From: ZC4RG30 sp039917615
Lineage (GTDB): Bacteria; Pseudomonadota; Gammaproteobacteria; Steroidobacterales; Steroidobacteraceae
Direction of reading: 5' to 3'
DNA: 64,000 bases
Assembly: GCA_039917615.1 (NCBI GenBank)
Contig: JBDSJD010000017.1
Span: 124,001 to 188,000 of the forward strand
The position numbers and the translations under genes are program-made. Position 1 is the first letter of the stretch; each line of letters begins with the position of its first letter. The notes beneath the pieces are model-generated. The model had not been told where the DNA came from. It worked only from the letters and a program-made list of their open reading frames with translations, and searched no databases. Positions 26,047-35,414 of the stretch are shown here, piece by piece.

Positions 26047-27011
26047 ACTGCGGCGACTGGCGACCCAGCGCAGGTCTTGCAGCACTGCGGCTGCGCGCAA
26101 CACTGCTCGACAGCGCCCGCAGTTTCTTTCGCGACCGCGGCGTGCTGGAAGTGGAGACACCGGTTGCGTTGTCGCACACCGTCACCGATGTGCAGCTGCA
26201 ATCGCTGCGGCTGGCCGGCGAGTCGACGCGCTTTCTGCAGACCTCACCCGAATACCCGATGAAGCGGCTGCTGGCAGCCGGCAGCGGCGACATCTTCCAG
26301 ATCTGCCGGGTATTCCGCGCCGGCGAGAGAAGCCCGCTGCACAATCCTGAATTCACAATGATCGAGTGGTATCGGCTGGGATTCGACCACGGCGCAATGA
26401 TGTTCGAGGCTGCGGCTTTGGCGAACCTGCTGCTGCAATGTGGTGGGCAACCTGCCCGCCCGGTTGAGCTTCTCAGCTATTGCGACGCCTTTGAACGCGA
26501 GCTGGGATGCGATCCGCTGACCGCATCCCTGGAAACGCTTGCGACGCGCTGTGCCGGGTTGGGGCTGGCGGCGCAAAGCGTCGCAAGCGCAAGCCGCGAC
26601 GACCTGCTCGATTTTCTCGTCGCCACACAGGTGGGCCCGCGGCTGGGCCGCGGCCAGCTGACCTGCCTGCACCACTTCCCTGCTTCGCAGGCGGCGCTGG
26701 CCGTGCTCGATGCGGCAGACCCGCGCACCGCCCTGCGCTTCGAGGTGTATGTAGAAGGGGTTGAACTGGCCAATGGCTATGTCGAGCTCGGCAACAGTGC
26801 CGAACAGCAACAGCGTTTCAGCTCAGACCTGGCCGAGCGGGAACGCCGCGGCCTGCCACAGCATGCGATGGACCCACGGCTGCTGGCAGCGCTTGCGCAC
26901 GGGCTGCCGGCCTGCGCAGGCGTCGCCATGGGATTCGACCGGGTTGCGATGCTCGCGCTTGGCGCCAGCAGCATCGATGCCGTGCTGGCGTTCCCCTGGG
27001 AACGCGCTTAG
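26043..27011 (+). CDS. epmA: EF-P lysine lysyltransferase EpmA
   Basis: A class II LysRS paralogue (also called GenX/PoxA) that attaches beta-lysine to Lys34 of EF-P. 322 residues, with the catalytic core only and no N-terminal anticodon domain. Motif 2 FRAGERSPLHNPEFTMIEWY and motif 3 GVAMGFDRVAML are intact. It starts in an ATGA overlap with psd. The convergent efp gene ends 51 bp away. Confidence 0.97.
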   Translation: MNCGDWRPSAGLAALRLRATLLDSARSFFRDRGVLEVETPVALSHTVTDVQLQSLRLAGESTRFLQTSPEYPMKRLLAAGSGDIFQICRVFRAGERSPLHNPEFTMIEWYRLGFDHGAMMFEAAALANLLLQCGGQPARPVELLSYCDAFERELGCDPLTASLETLATRCAGLGLAAQSVASASRDDLLDFLVATQVGPRLGRGQLTCLHHFPASQAALAVLDAADPRTALRFEVYVEGVELANGYVELGNSAEQQQRFSSDLAERERRGLPQHAMDPRLLAALAHGLPACAGVAMGFDRVAMLALGASSIDAVLAFPWERA

Positions 27012-27062
27012 GGCAAGCCCCGCGACGACGCGCGGCGGCATCCGAGCTACCTGGATGTGGCG

Positions 27063-27629
27063 CTACTTCGCCCGCGAGATGTATTCGCCCGTGCGGGTGT
27101 CGATACGCAGCATCTCGCCTTCATTGATGAATAGCGGCACGCGCACCACGGCGCCGGTTTCCAGCTTTGCCGGCTTCTGTCCGCCGGTCGCCGTATCGCC
27201 ACGCACGCCAGGGTCGGTTTCCACTACCTTCAGATCGATGTGTGGCGGTGGAGTCACCACCAGCGGCACATTGTTCCAAAGCGTAACTATGCAGGTAACC
27301 CCATCCTTCAACCACTGCACGGTATCACCCACAGCAGCCGCACCCGCGGTGTACTGCTCGAAACTGTCGGGCACCATGAAATGCCAGAAATCACCATCGG
27401 CATACAGGTACTGCATGTCGGTATCGACCACATCGGCCGCTTCCACGCTGTCGCCCGATTTGAAGGTTCGCTCGATGGTGCGGCCGTTCTTGAGATTGCG
27501 CACCCGGACGCGATTGAACGCCTGACCCTTGCCCGGCTTCACCATCTCGTTTTCGACGATGGCATAGGGTTCGTTGTCCAGCAGGATCTTGACGCCGGAC
27601 TTGAATTCGCTGGTGGTATAGCTGGCCAT
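27063..27629 (-). CDS. efp: Elongation factor P
   Basis: Relieves ribosome stalling at polyproline stretches. 188 residues, three beta-barrel domains. The modified residue is Lys34 in VKPGKGQAF, consistent with the beta-lysyl pathway whose enzymes epmA and epmB flank it. The frame is open upstream but overlaps epmB on the other strand; MASYTTSEFKSG is the family start. Confidence 0.99.
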   Translation of the reverse strand: MASYTTSEFKSGVKILLDNEPYAIVENEMVKPGKGQAFNRVRVRNLKNGRTIERTFKSGDSVEAADVVDTDMQYLYADGDFWHFMVPDSFEQYTAGAAAVGDTVQWLKDGVTCIVTLWNNVPLVVTPPPHIDLKVVETDPGVRGDTATGGQKPAKLETGAVVRVPLFINEGEMLRIDTRTGEYISRAK

Positions 27630-27672
27630 GACGCTCTCTGATTTAATGCCGCCGCATGAAAACGGGCGGCGA

Positions 27673-28731
27673 ATGATAGCGGCTGAACCCAAAGCCTGCC
27701 ACACAGCGGCGGTTCCCGACTGGCAGCAGGAACTCGCCCGGGCCGTGCGTGACCCGGTGGAGCTGCTGGAGCTGCTGGGGCTGACGCCCGGGCAGATCGG
27801 CCCTTTCGTCTCGGCCGAAAGCCTGCGAGCTGCTGCCGCCGACTTCCCGTTGCGGGTGCCGCACAGCTTCATTGGCCGGATGCGTCACGGCGACGCTCGC
27901 GACCCGTTGCTGCGCCAGGTGCTTTGCGTGCCGGAAGAGCTGCTGGCCGCTAGTGGCTACGTGGCAGACCCCCTGCACGAAGCCACCGCACGTGGCGCTC
28001 CTGGCCTGCTGCAAAAATACCAGGGCCGTGCGCTGCTGATCACCACCGGCGCCTGTGCCGTGCATTGTCGTTACTGCTTCCGTCGCCACTACGATTACAG
28101 CGCAGACCAGGCGGACGATCAGCCGCGCTGGACTGCGGCGCTGCAGGCCATTGCAGCTGACTTGCAGATCGACGAGGTCATCCTCAGCGGTGGCGATCCT
28201 TTATCACTCGGCAATGCGCGCCTGGCCCACCTGGTTGACCGCATTGGATCCATCGAACATGTGCGGCGGATCCGCGTTCACACGCGCACACCCATCGTGC
28301 TGCCATCGCGCGTGGATGCTGGCTTGTGCGAAGCACTGTCGAAATGGCGCGAGCGGCTCGTGATCGTGGTGCATGCAAATCACCCGCATGAACTCAATGC
28401 GCCTGTCATGCAGGCTTTGCGTCAGCTGGGTGCAGCAGCGACTGCTGTGCTCAACCAAGCCGTGCTGCTGACGGGAGTCAATGACAACGCATCCACACTG
28501 GCGCAGCTGTCCCGCCGCCTTTTTGAAGGCGGCGTGCTGCCCTACTATCTGCACCAGTTGGATCAGGTGGCCGGCGCGGCGCACTTCGCTGTCAGTGACG
28601 ATCAGGCAATCCTTCTGCACCAGGCGCTGATTGCCACCCTGCCCGGCTACCTGGTGCCCCGTCTGGTGCGGGAACTGCCGGGGGCGAGCGGCAAGACCCC
28701 GATCTTTAACGGCAATTCGGGACTTCCATAA
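27673..28731 (+). CDS. epmB: EF-P (R)-beta-lysine-forming aminomutase EpmB
   Basis: Radical-SAM, PLP-dependent lysine 2,3-aminomutase supplying beta-lysine to EpmA. 352 residues. The 4Fe-4S cluster cysteines are Cys128, 132 and 135 in GACAVHCRYCFRRHY. Other family motifs: PGLLQKYQGRALL, LSGGDPLSL, GVLPYYLHQLDQVAGAAHF and the PLP lysine near the C-terminus in GKTP. I chose the ATG at 27673 (GGGCGG upstream) because length then matches E. coli EpmB; an in-frame ATG at 27628 overlaps efp. Confidence 0.95.
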   Translation: MIAAEPKACHTAAVPDWQQELARAVRDPVELLELLGLTPGQIGPFVSAESLRAAAADFPLRVPHSFIGRMRHGDARDPLLRQVLCVPEELLAASGYVADPLHEATARGAPGLLQKYQGRALLITTGACAVHCRYCFRRHYDYSADQADDQPRWTAALQAIAADLQIDEVILSGGDPLSLGNARLAHLVDRIGSIEHVRRIRVHTRTPIVLPSRVDAGLCEALSKWRERLVIVVHANHPHELNAPVMQALRQLGAAATAVLNQAVLLTGVNDNASTLAQLSRRLFEGGVLPYYLHQLDQVAGAAHFAVSDDQAILLHQALIATLPGYLVPRLVRELPGASGKTPIFNGNSGLP

Positions 28732-28807
28732 AGGTGTGAGTGTGCTCGGGCGCACATAATCCTGAGCGGATCGGTTGCAGTATGGCGGCAAGACCGGGAG
28801 ACCGAAC

Positions 28808-30928
28808 TTGTCCGAATCCGCCGCCGTATCCGTGGTTGTAGTCAGCAGTGTGCGCGACCCTGTCGAGGCCTTGAACAGCCTGCTGCGTCGCAACGGCGTG
28901 CCCGCGCATTGCACCTGGATACCGGCTGTCGTTGACCTGCCCGACGCGCTTACCCAGCTAAACCCGCAACTGCTCATCTGTGTAACGAACACAGGGTCGG
29001 AGCTGCCACTGGTCGCCAGAGTGCGCGAAGTCAGCGCGCCAGAGCTGCCGCTGCTCGTCATCCGTCCCGAACTGAGCGAAGAGGCCATGTCCGCGGATCT
29101 CGCCCTCGGCGCGCGGGATACCCTGACGTTGTCCAATCCGGTACGTGTCCATGCCGTTTGCGCCCGCGAACTCAAGGCGTTCCGCATGGAACGCGCAATG
29201 AACGAGACGCTGCATTCGGCGCATGAATACCGCAAGCAACTGGAAACCGTGCTCACACGTTCGCACGATGCCATTGCCCAGGTGCAGGAAGGCATCCTGG
29301 TGGAAGTGAACCGGTCCTGGCTCGATCTGGTCGGCGCGGTGGATGCGGATGCGGTGATCGGCCAGCCGATCATGGATTTCTTTGACGAAGGCAACCATGC
29401 CGCGTTGAAGGGCGGGCTGGTCGCCTGCCTGCAGGGCCGCTGGAAAGATCATTCGTTGCGCGCTGACGTGCATACCGCCGACGGCAGCACGCTGCCGCTG
29501 GAACTCGTGCTCACCCTGGGTTCGCGCGAAGGCGAGCCTTGCGTGCGCCTCATGGTTCCGACACAAAAGCAAAGCGATGCCATCGCCACGGATCTGTCGG
29601 ATGCGATTCGCCGCAATCCGCGCTCCGGATTGTTGCATCGGCAGCCGCTGCTGGAAGCCATCGAGAAACGCATTGCGACACCACTACAGGGTGGTAGTCG
29701 TTACCTGCTGTATGTGCGACCGGACAAGTTTGCGAAGCTGGAGCGCGATATGGGCGCATTGCACAGTGAGGAATACGTGGCCGCCCTCGCGGCCATGCTG
29801 CGCTCCCAACTGGGTCCCACGGAGATCGCTGGTCATTTCAGCGGTGCCGGAATGATGTTGCTGCTGGAACGCGGCACCGCGCGCGATGCCGAACTGTGGG
29901 CCGAGCGCATGCTGGATAAAGTTGCGCAATTCGAATTCGAGTTCGCCGGCCGGAAGTTTCGCAGCAGCGTGTGCATTGGTGTCGCCGCTGTGCCCAACGC
30001 CGAGGGCAAACTCGACGCCACGATCAGCGATGCGCAGGAAGCGGTGCGGCGCGGCCGCAGCCGCGGTGGTAACCAGATCTGCGCGGTCAGCCGCGCCGAC
30101 AACGATGCGCGCGTGCAGTCCTACGATGCCGTGTGGATCAAGCACATCCGCGCCGCGCTGACAGAAAACCGCTTCCGTCTGGTGCAGCAGCCGGTCGCAA
30201 GTCTCGCTGGTGGCGCCGAGACCATGTTCGACATCCTGATCCGCATGCTTGATCGCCAGGACAAGGAAATCCTGCCATCCGAGTTCATGCCAGCCGCCGC
30301 GCGCAACGATCTGGTGGCGCACATCGACCGCTGGGTGATACTGGCCGCGGCGCGCTTCGCCGTGCGCACCAAACCTGGCTGCCTGTTCGTGCGCCTGTCA
30401 CGCGCCAGTGCGCTCGACGCCACATTGCCGGCGTGGGTCGCGGCGCAGTTGCAAACCCTCAAGCTCGATCCCCGCCACCTGTGCATCCAGATTACCGAAG
30501 AACATGCCATGCAGCATCCCACCGAGACCCGGAAGCTGGCGCGCGGCCTGAAGGAAGCTGGCATACGCTTCGCGCTGGAGCACTACGGCACCGGCATCGA
30601 CCCGCTCAGCCTGCTCGACAGCCTGCCACTGGACTTCATCAAGATCGACGGTTCCCTGATGCAGGGCTTATCGGACGACACGATGCTGCAATCCAAGGTG
30701 AGCACATTGGTCGACGCGGCGCGGGAGCGCGGGATCGAGACCATTGCCGAGCGCGTTGAGGACGCCAATACCATGGCCGTGCTCTGGCAGCTGGGCGTGC
30801 AGCATCTGCAGGGATTCCTGATCCAGGCGCCGGAGGAAGTCGTGATGTCGACGCCAGACGGTTCGACGACCCAGCAGGAACAGGTACTTCAGGTGCTCAA
30901 CACTGCGACCCTATCGACCTTGCGATAG
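28808..30928 (+). CDS. fimX: FimX-like degenerate GGDEF/EAL c-di-GMP effector
   Basis: 706 residues: receiver-like domain (1-125), PAS domain (about 135-245), GGDEF domain with SGAGM where GGDEF should be, and EAL domain in which EAL is DIL (MFDILIRM) and the metal-binding DDFGTG is EHYGTG. Neither synthesis nor hydrolysis of c-di-GMP is expected; QPVAS and DFIKIDGS keep the nucleotide-binding scaffold. This is the pattern of FimX, which binds c-di-GMP and controls type IV pilus assembly. psd-fimX-parC order matches Pseudomonas. The start is a TTG with GGGAG 7 bases upstream. The 3' end overlaps parC by 40 bp. Confidence 0.9.
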   Translation: MSESAAVSVVVVSSVRDPVEALNSLLRRNGVPAHCTWIPAVVDLPDALTQLNPQLLICVTNTGSELPLVARVREVSAPELPLLVIRPELSEEAMSADLALGARDTLTLSNPVRVHAVCARELKAFRMERAMNETLHSAHEYRKQLETVLTRSHDAIAQVQEGILVEVNRSWLDLVGAVDADAVIGQPIMDFFDEGNHAALKGGLVACLQGRWKDHSLRADVHTADGSTLPLELVLTLGSREGEPCVRLMVPTQKQSDAIATDLSDAIRRNPRSGLLHRQPLLEAIEKRIATPLQGGSRYLLYVRPDKFAKLERDMGALHSEEYVAALAAMLRSQLGPTEIAGHFSGAGMMLLLERGTARDAELWAERMLDKVAQFEFEFAGRKFRSSVCIGVAAVPNAEGKLDATISDAQEAVRRGRSRGGNQICAVSRADNDARVQSYDAVWIKHIRAALTENRFRLVQQPVASLAGGAETMFDILIRMLDRQDKEILPSEFMPAAARNDLVAHIDRWVILAAARFAVRTKPGCLFVRLSRASALDATLPAWVAAQLQTLKLDPRHLCIQITEEHAMQHPTETRKLARGLKEAGIRFALEHYGTGIDPLSLLDSLPLDFIKIDGSLMQGLSDDTMLQSKVSTLVDAARERGIETIAERVEDANTMAVLWQLGVQHLQGFLIQAPEEVVMSTPDGSTTQQEQVLQVLNTATLSTLR

Positions 30929-33144
30929 TTGCGCGACAGCATGGCGCCGCGCTGCGCCCGTTCGCCGCGATGCGGCTCCAGCTCCTTCCAGGCAAGCGTC
31001 ATGCTGCGCTCTCCGCACCAAACCACAAGTTTCTGTCCCGGGGCAAGAGCCGCAACTGCAACCAGCAGCTCTTGGCGAACCAACGCCTTTTTGGTCGGGA
31101 TGCCAAAGATCTTGTTGCCCTTGCCGCGTGGCATCTCCGGCAGATCCGCAGCTGGAAACACCAGCATTCTCCCTTCGCTGTTGACTGCGGCGATGACAGC
31201 ATCCGGCGACACCACCGGCACCGGGCATAACACCTGGGCATTGTCGGTGAGCTTCAGCACTGCCTTGCCCGCGCGGGCTCGCGACTGCAGATCTTCCAGC
31301 CGCACAGTGAATCCGTAGCCGGCATCGGTTGCCAACAACCACAGCTCTTGCGGCTCGCCGATGGCGACGCCAGCAAACTTTGCGCCGTCCGGCGGATCCA
31401 GCCGACCGGACAGGGGCTCTCCCTGACCGCGTGCCGAGGGCAACGTGTGTGCCGGCAGACTGTAGGCGCGACCGGTGCTGTCGAGGAATATCGCCTGCTG
31501 GGTACTGCGGCCGCGGGCCGCCGCGAGAAAGCCGTCGCCGGTTTTATACGACAACGTCAGCGGATCAATCTCGTGGCCCTTGGCGGCGCGCACGAAGCCT
31601 CCGGTGGAGAGCACCACCGTGACGGGCTCATTGGCCACGAGCTCGGTTTCTTCCATGGCCTGCGCAGCCTCGCGTTCCACCAGCTTCGAACGGCGGGCGT
31701 CGCCATATTCCTGCGCGTCGCTCTCGATCTCTTCGCGCACCAGGCGATGCAGCCTGGCCTTGCTCTTGAGCAATGCCTGAAGCTCGTCGCGTTCTTCGCC
31801 AAGCTTCTTCTGCTCATCGCGGATCTTCATTTCCTCAAGCTTCGCGAGATGCCGCAGCTTGGTCTCGAGAATCATCTCAGCCTGGTCTTCGCTCAGGGCA
31901 AAACGGACCATCAGTTTTGGCTTGGGTTCGTCCTCGCGCCGGATGATGCGGATGACTTCATCCAGATTGAGATAGGCGATCATGAGTCCGTCGAGCATAT
32001 GCAGGCGCCGCAGCACCTTCGCGAGCCGGTGCTCCAGCCGGCGTTTCACCGTGCCGATGCGGAAGACCAGCCACTGCGACAGCAGCGTCTTCAGCCCCAT
32101 GACCTTCGGCCTGCCATCCAGATCAATGACGTTCAGGTTGACGCGGTAGCTGCGCTCCAGATCCGTGGTTGCGAACAGGTGCGTCATCATCTGCGGCACA
32201 TCGACGCGATTGGACCGCGGCACGATCACGATGCGCACCGGATTCTCGTGGTCGGACTCGTCCCGGATGTCGTCGACCATCGGCAGCTTCTTGTCGCGCA
32301 CCTGCTGGGCAATCTGTTCCTGCAGTTTCGAGCCGGACACCTGATGCGGCAGTGTGGTGATCACCACGTTGCCGGTTTCCTCGTCCATTTCCCAGGTGGC
32401 GCGCGCACGGTAGCTGCCGGTGCCCTTTTCATAGAATTCGAGCAACTCTTCCCGCGCTGACACGATTTCGGCGCCGGTTGGCAGATCCGGTCCCTTCACA
32501 TGTTTCATCAACGCCCGCGTGGTGGCTTCAGGCTCGTCAAGCAGATGGATGCAGGCACTGGCGATTTCGCGCAGATTGTGCGGCGGCACATCGGTTGCCA
32601 TGCCCACGGCGATGCCGGAGGCGCCATTCAGCAGCAGGTTGGGCAACCGTGCGGGCAGTATCACGGGCTCTTCGAGCGTGCCGTCGAAGTTCGGACCGAA
32701 ATCAACCGTGCCGGCGTCTATTTCCGCCAGCAGCACCTCGGCGTAACCGGTGAGGCGCGACTCCGTATAACGCATCGCCGCGAATGACTTCGGATCATCG
32801 GTGGAACCCCAGTTGCCCTGCCCGTCCACGATGGGATAGCGATACGTGAAAGGCTGGGCCATGTGCACCATGGCTTCGTAGCAGGCGGAATCGCCATGTG
32901 GATGAAACTTGCCGATCACATCGCCAACCGTACGCGCGGACTTCTTGTGCTTGTTGGCCGCTGAAAGCGCGAGCTCGCTCATCGCGTAGATGATGCGCCG
33001 TTGCACTGGCTTGAGGCCGTCGCCCAATACCGGCAATGCGCGGTCAAGGATTACATACATCGAATAATCGAGGTATGCCTTCTCCGTGAAATCGCGCATC
33101 GATTGCTGCTCGACGCCTTCGAAATTCAGTTCCTGTTCTTTCAC
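30889..33144 (-). CDS. parC: DNA topoisomerase IV subunit A
   Basis: Cleaves and rejoins DNA during decatenation. 751 residues, the short C-terminal domain form typical of ParC rather than GyrA. Active-site Tyr126 is in AAMRYTESRL. The quinolone region HPHGDSACYE has Ser86 and Glu90, the usual sensitive residues. Start is a GTG, 23 bp after parE. Confidence 0.98.
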   Translation of the reverse strand: MKEQELNFEGVEQQSMRDFTEKAYLDYSMYVILDRALPVLGDGLKPVQRRIIYAMSELALSAANKHKKSARTVGDVIGKFHPHGDSACYEAMVHMAQPFTYRYPIVDGQGNWGSTDDPKSFAAMRYTESRLTGYAEVLLAEIDAGTVDFGPNFDGTLEEPVILPARLPNLLLNGASGIAVGMATDVPPHNLREIASACIHLLDEPEATTRALMKHVKGPDLPTGAEIVSAREELLEFYEKGTGSYRARATWEMDEETGNVVITTLPHQVSGSKLQEQIAQQVRDKKLPMVDDIRDESDHENPVRIVIVPRSNRVDVPQMMTHLFATTDLERSYRVNLNVIDLDGRPKVMGLKTLLSQWLVFRIGTVKRRLEHRLAKVLRRLHMLDGLMIAYLNLDEVIRIIRREDEPKPKLMVRFALSEDQAEMILETKLRHLAKLEEMKIRDEQKKLGEERDELQALLKSKARLHRLVREEIESDAQEYGDARRSKLVEREAAQAMEETELVANEPVTVVLSTGGFVRAAKGHEIDPLTLSYKTGDGFLAAARGRSTQQAIFLDSTGRAYSLPAHTLPSARGQGEPLSGRLDPPDGAKFAGVAIGEPQELWLLATDAGYGFTVRLEDLQSRARAGKAVLKLTDNAQVLCPVPVVSPDAVIAAVNSEGRMLVFPAADLPEMPRGKGNKIFGIPTKKALVRQELLVAVAALAPGQKLVVWCGERSMTLAWKELEPHRGERAQRGAMLSRNYRKVDRVAVLST

Positions 33145-33167
33145 TTGAATCCGCTTGGGCTCGCGCG

Positions 33168-35060
33168 CTATACCAGCACGTCGGCGAGATTACCTTTCTG
33201 CTCCAGCCATTCGCGGCGATCCGACGCGCGCTTTTTCGCCAGCAGCATGTCCATCATCTGGTCCGCGCCGTCCTGGCCGCTTATCGTCAGCTGCACCAGT
33301 CGGCGGGTTGCCGGGTCCATGGTGGTTTCGCGCAACTGCAGTGCCGACATTTCACCCAGGCCCTTGAAGCGGGTCACCACCGGTTTGGCACGACTCTTCT
33401 CGGCCTCCAGACGCGCAATGAAAGCGTCGCGTTCGGCGTCGTCCAGCGCATAACCAACCTGCTTGCCGGCATCGATGCGATACAGCGGCGGCATCGCGAC
33501 AAACACATGCCCGTTCAATACCAGCGGCCGGAAATGGCGCAGGAACAGTGCGCACAGCAAGGTTGCGATGTGTTGCCCGTCGGAATCGGCGTCGGCCAGG
33601 ATGCAGATCTTGTGATAACGCAGATCCGTGATGTTCGACGAACCGGGATCAACGCCAATGGCGATGCTGATGTTGTGCACTTCTTCGGAAGAGGCCACCT
33701 GGCCAGGTTCCAGCTCCCAGGTGTTCAGGATTTTGCCACGCAATGGCATCACGGCCTGGATGTTGCGGTCGCGTGCCTGCCGCGCAGAGCCACCGGCGGA
33801 ATCGCCCTCCACCAGGAACAGCTCAGAGCGCGCCGGATCCTGCGTGGTGCAGTCGGCCAGCTTGCCAGGCAAAGCGGGCCCGGATACAGCACGTTTGCGC
33901 GTCACACGCTGCGCCGCCTTGAGTCGCTCCTGCGCATTCTCGATGGCGTACTGGGCAATGCGCTCACCGGCGTCGGGATGCTGGTTCAGCCACAGTGCCG
34001 TACTGTCACGCGCGTAGCCCTCGACCAGCGCTGCAGCTTCACGCGACCCGAGGCGCTCCTTGGTCTGCCCGGCGAACTGCGGATCCTTCAGGCGGATCGA
34101 CAGCACAAACGACACGCCATTCCAGATGTCTTCCGGCGCCAGCTTGATTCCGCGCGGCAGCAGATTGCGAAATTCCGTGAACTCACGCACCGCAGCGCAG
34201 ACACCGCCGCGCAAGCCGTTGACGTGGGTGCCACCACCGGCGGTGGGAATCAGGTTGACGTAGCTTTCGGCAATGAACGCCGACAGGTCGGGCGCCCAAA
34301 CGAGCGCCCATTCCACTGCATCGGTCGCGGTGCCGTGCTTGCCGGACAACGGCTCCTTCGGCAAGCGGTCGGCCTCGCCGACCTGCTCCAGCAAATATTC
34401 CGACAGCGCACCGGTGTAGAACCATTCATTCTTCTCCGCGGTGAATTCATTTTCAAAACGCACGCGCAGCCCAGGGCACAGCACGGCCTTGGCTTTGAGC
34501 GTGTGCCGCAGATCTGCCGCCGCAAAGCGGTCGGTATCGAAAAAGCTGGCCTCGGGCCAGAAGCGCACGGTGGTACCCGTGTTGTTCTTGCCGACCGTAC
34601 CGATTTCCTCGAGCTTCGAAGACACCTTGCCGCTGCGAAAGCCGATGTTGTATTCCTTGCCGCCGCGACGCACCCAGCAATCCAGCTGCTTCGACAGGGC
34701 ATTGACCACCGACACGCCCACTCCATGCAGGCCGCCGGAGAATTTGTAGTTGGCGTCGGAGAACTTCGCGCCAGCATGCAGTCGGGTGAGGATCAGCTCC
34801 ACACCGCTGACCTTCTCCTGTGGGTGGATATCCACAGGCATGCCGCGCCCGTTGTCGGTCACCTGCAGCGAACCATCCTTGAACAGCACGACCTCCACCA
34901 GATCGCAATGCCCGGCCAGCGCTTCGTCCACGCTGTTGTCGATGACTTCATGCGCCAGGTGATTCGGCCGGGTCGTGTCGGTATACATGCCGGGGCGGCG
35001 ACGTACCGGATCGAGGCCGGACAGGACCTCGATATCAGAAGCGCTGTAGGAAGGTGTCAT
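33168..35060 (-). CDS. parE: DNA topoisomerase IV subunit B
   Basis: ATPase subunit. 630 residues. GHKL motifs VDEALAGH, DNGRGMPVDIH and GGLHGVGVSVVNALS; TOPRIM motifs LVEGDSAGGSA and DADSDGQHI. The ATP-pocket arrangement and lack of the long GyrB insert support ParE, as does pairing with parC. It is divergent from xseB. Confidence 0.98.
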   Translation of the reverse strand: MTPSYSASDIEVLSGLDPVRRRPGMYTDTTRPNHLAHEVIDNSVDEALAGHCDLVEVVLFKDGSLQVTDNGRGMPVDIHPQEKVSGVELILTRLHAGAKFSDANYKFSGGLHGVGVSVVNALSKQLDCWVRRGGKEYNIGFRSGKVSSKLEEIGTVGKNNTGTTVRFWPEASFFDTDRFAAADLRHTLKAKAVLCPGLRVRFENEFTAEKNEWFYTGALSEYLLEQVGEADRLPKEPLSGKHGTATDAVEWALVWAPDLSAFIAESYVNLIPTAGGGTHVNGLRGGVCAAVREFTEFRNLLPRGIKLAPEDIWNGVSFVLSIRLKDPQFAGQTKERLGSREAAALVEGYARDSTALWLNQHPDAGERIAQYAIENAQERLKAAQRVTRKRAVSGPALPGKLADCTTQDPARSELFLVEGDSAGGSARQARDRNIQAVMPLRGKILNTWELEPGQVASSEEVHNISIAIGVDPGSSNITDLRYHKICILADADSDGQHIATLLCALFLRHFRPLVLNGHVFVAMPPLYRIDAGKQVGYALDDAERDAFIARLEAEKSRAKPVVTRFKGLGEMSALQLRETTMDPATRRLVQLTISGQDGADQMMDMLLAKKRASDRREWLEQKGNLADVLV

Positions 35061-35138
35061 TACTGATGGGTTTACGGAGAATCCATGGAGATTGCATGGA
35101 GCGCGATTCTACATCGCAACGCGCGCCAGCAGGTGAGC

Positions 35139-35150
35139 TAGACTTCAATC
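35139..35150 (+). promoter_or_regulatory. Leaderless-type -10 element of xseB
   Basis: TAGACT (35139-35144), six bases, then ATG at 35151. An AGGTGAG lies too far upstream (17 bases) to act as ribosome-binding site. Lies in the parE-xseB divergent gap. Confidence 0.4.
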
Positions 35151-35414
35151 ATGAACCGCAAGAACCAGAGCGTCGCTGCCCCGCCTGATTTCGAGAAGTC
35201 GCTGCAGGAGCTTGAAAAACTGATTGCGCAACTGGAGCGCGGCGATCTGCCGTTGGCAGAGTCCCTGGCCCTGTTCGAGCAGGGTGTGGCGCTGACGCGC
35301 AGCTGTCACGCGTCGTTGGCGGGGGCGCAACAGCGAGTGGAGATTCTGCTCAAGGAGGGCGCAGGTGAACGTCTGCGCCCCTTTGATGCCGACTCGGAAT
35401 CCGGCGTTGACTGA
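35151..35414 (+). CDS. xseB: Exodeoxyribonuclease VII small subunit
   Basis: 87 residues with the family signature FEKSLQELEKLIAQLERGDLPL and SLALFEQGVALTR. With XseA it degrades single-stranded DNA; xseA is not in the window. First gene of xseB-ispA-dxs. Its 3' end contains the ribosome-binding site of ispA and overlaps that gene by 50 bp. Confidence 0.97.
   Translation: MNRKNQSVAAPPDFEKSLQELEKLIAQLERGDLPLAESLALFEQGVALTRSCHASLAGAQQRVEILLKEGAGERLRPFDADSESGVD

Noticed and set aside
27012..27062. Terminator between convergent epmA and efp
   Set aside because: A short CCGCG/CGCGG palindrome is present but without T-tracts on either strand; too weak to call.
30889..33144. Quinolone-resistance change in parC
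   Set aside because: HPHGDSACYE has the usual Ser and Glu at the two hot-spot positions.
33507..35066. A 519-codon open frame on the plus strand
   Set aside because: Exactly antisense to parE, which has all family motifs; a shadow of codon bias.
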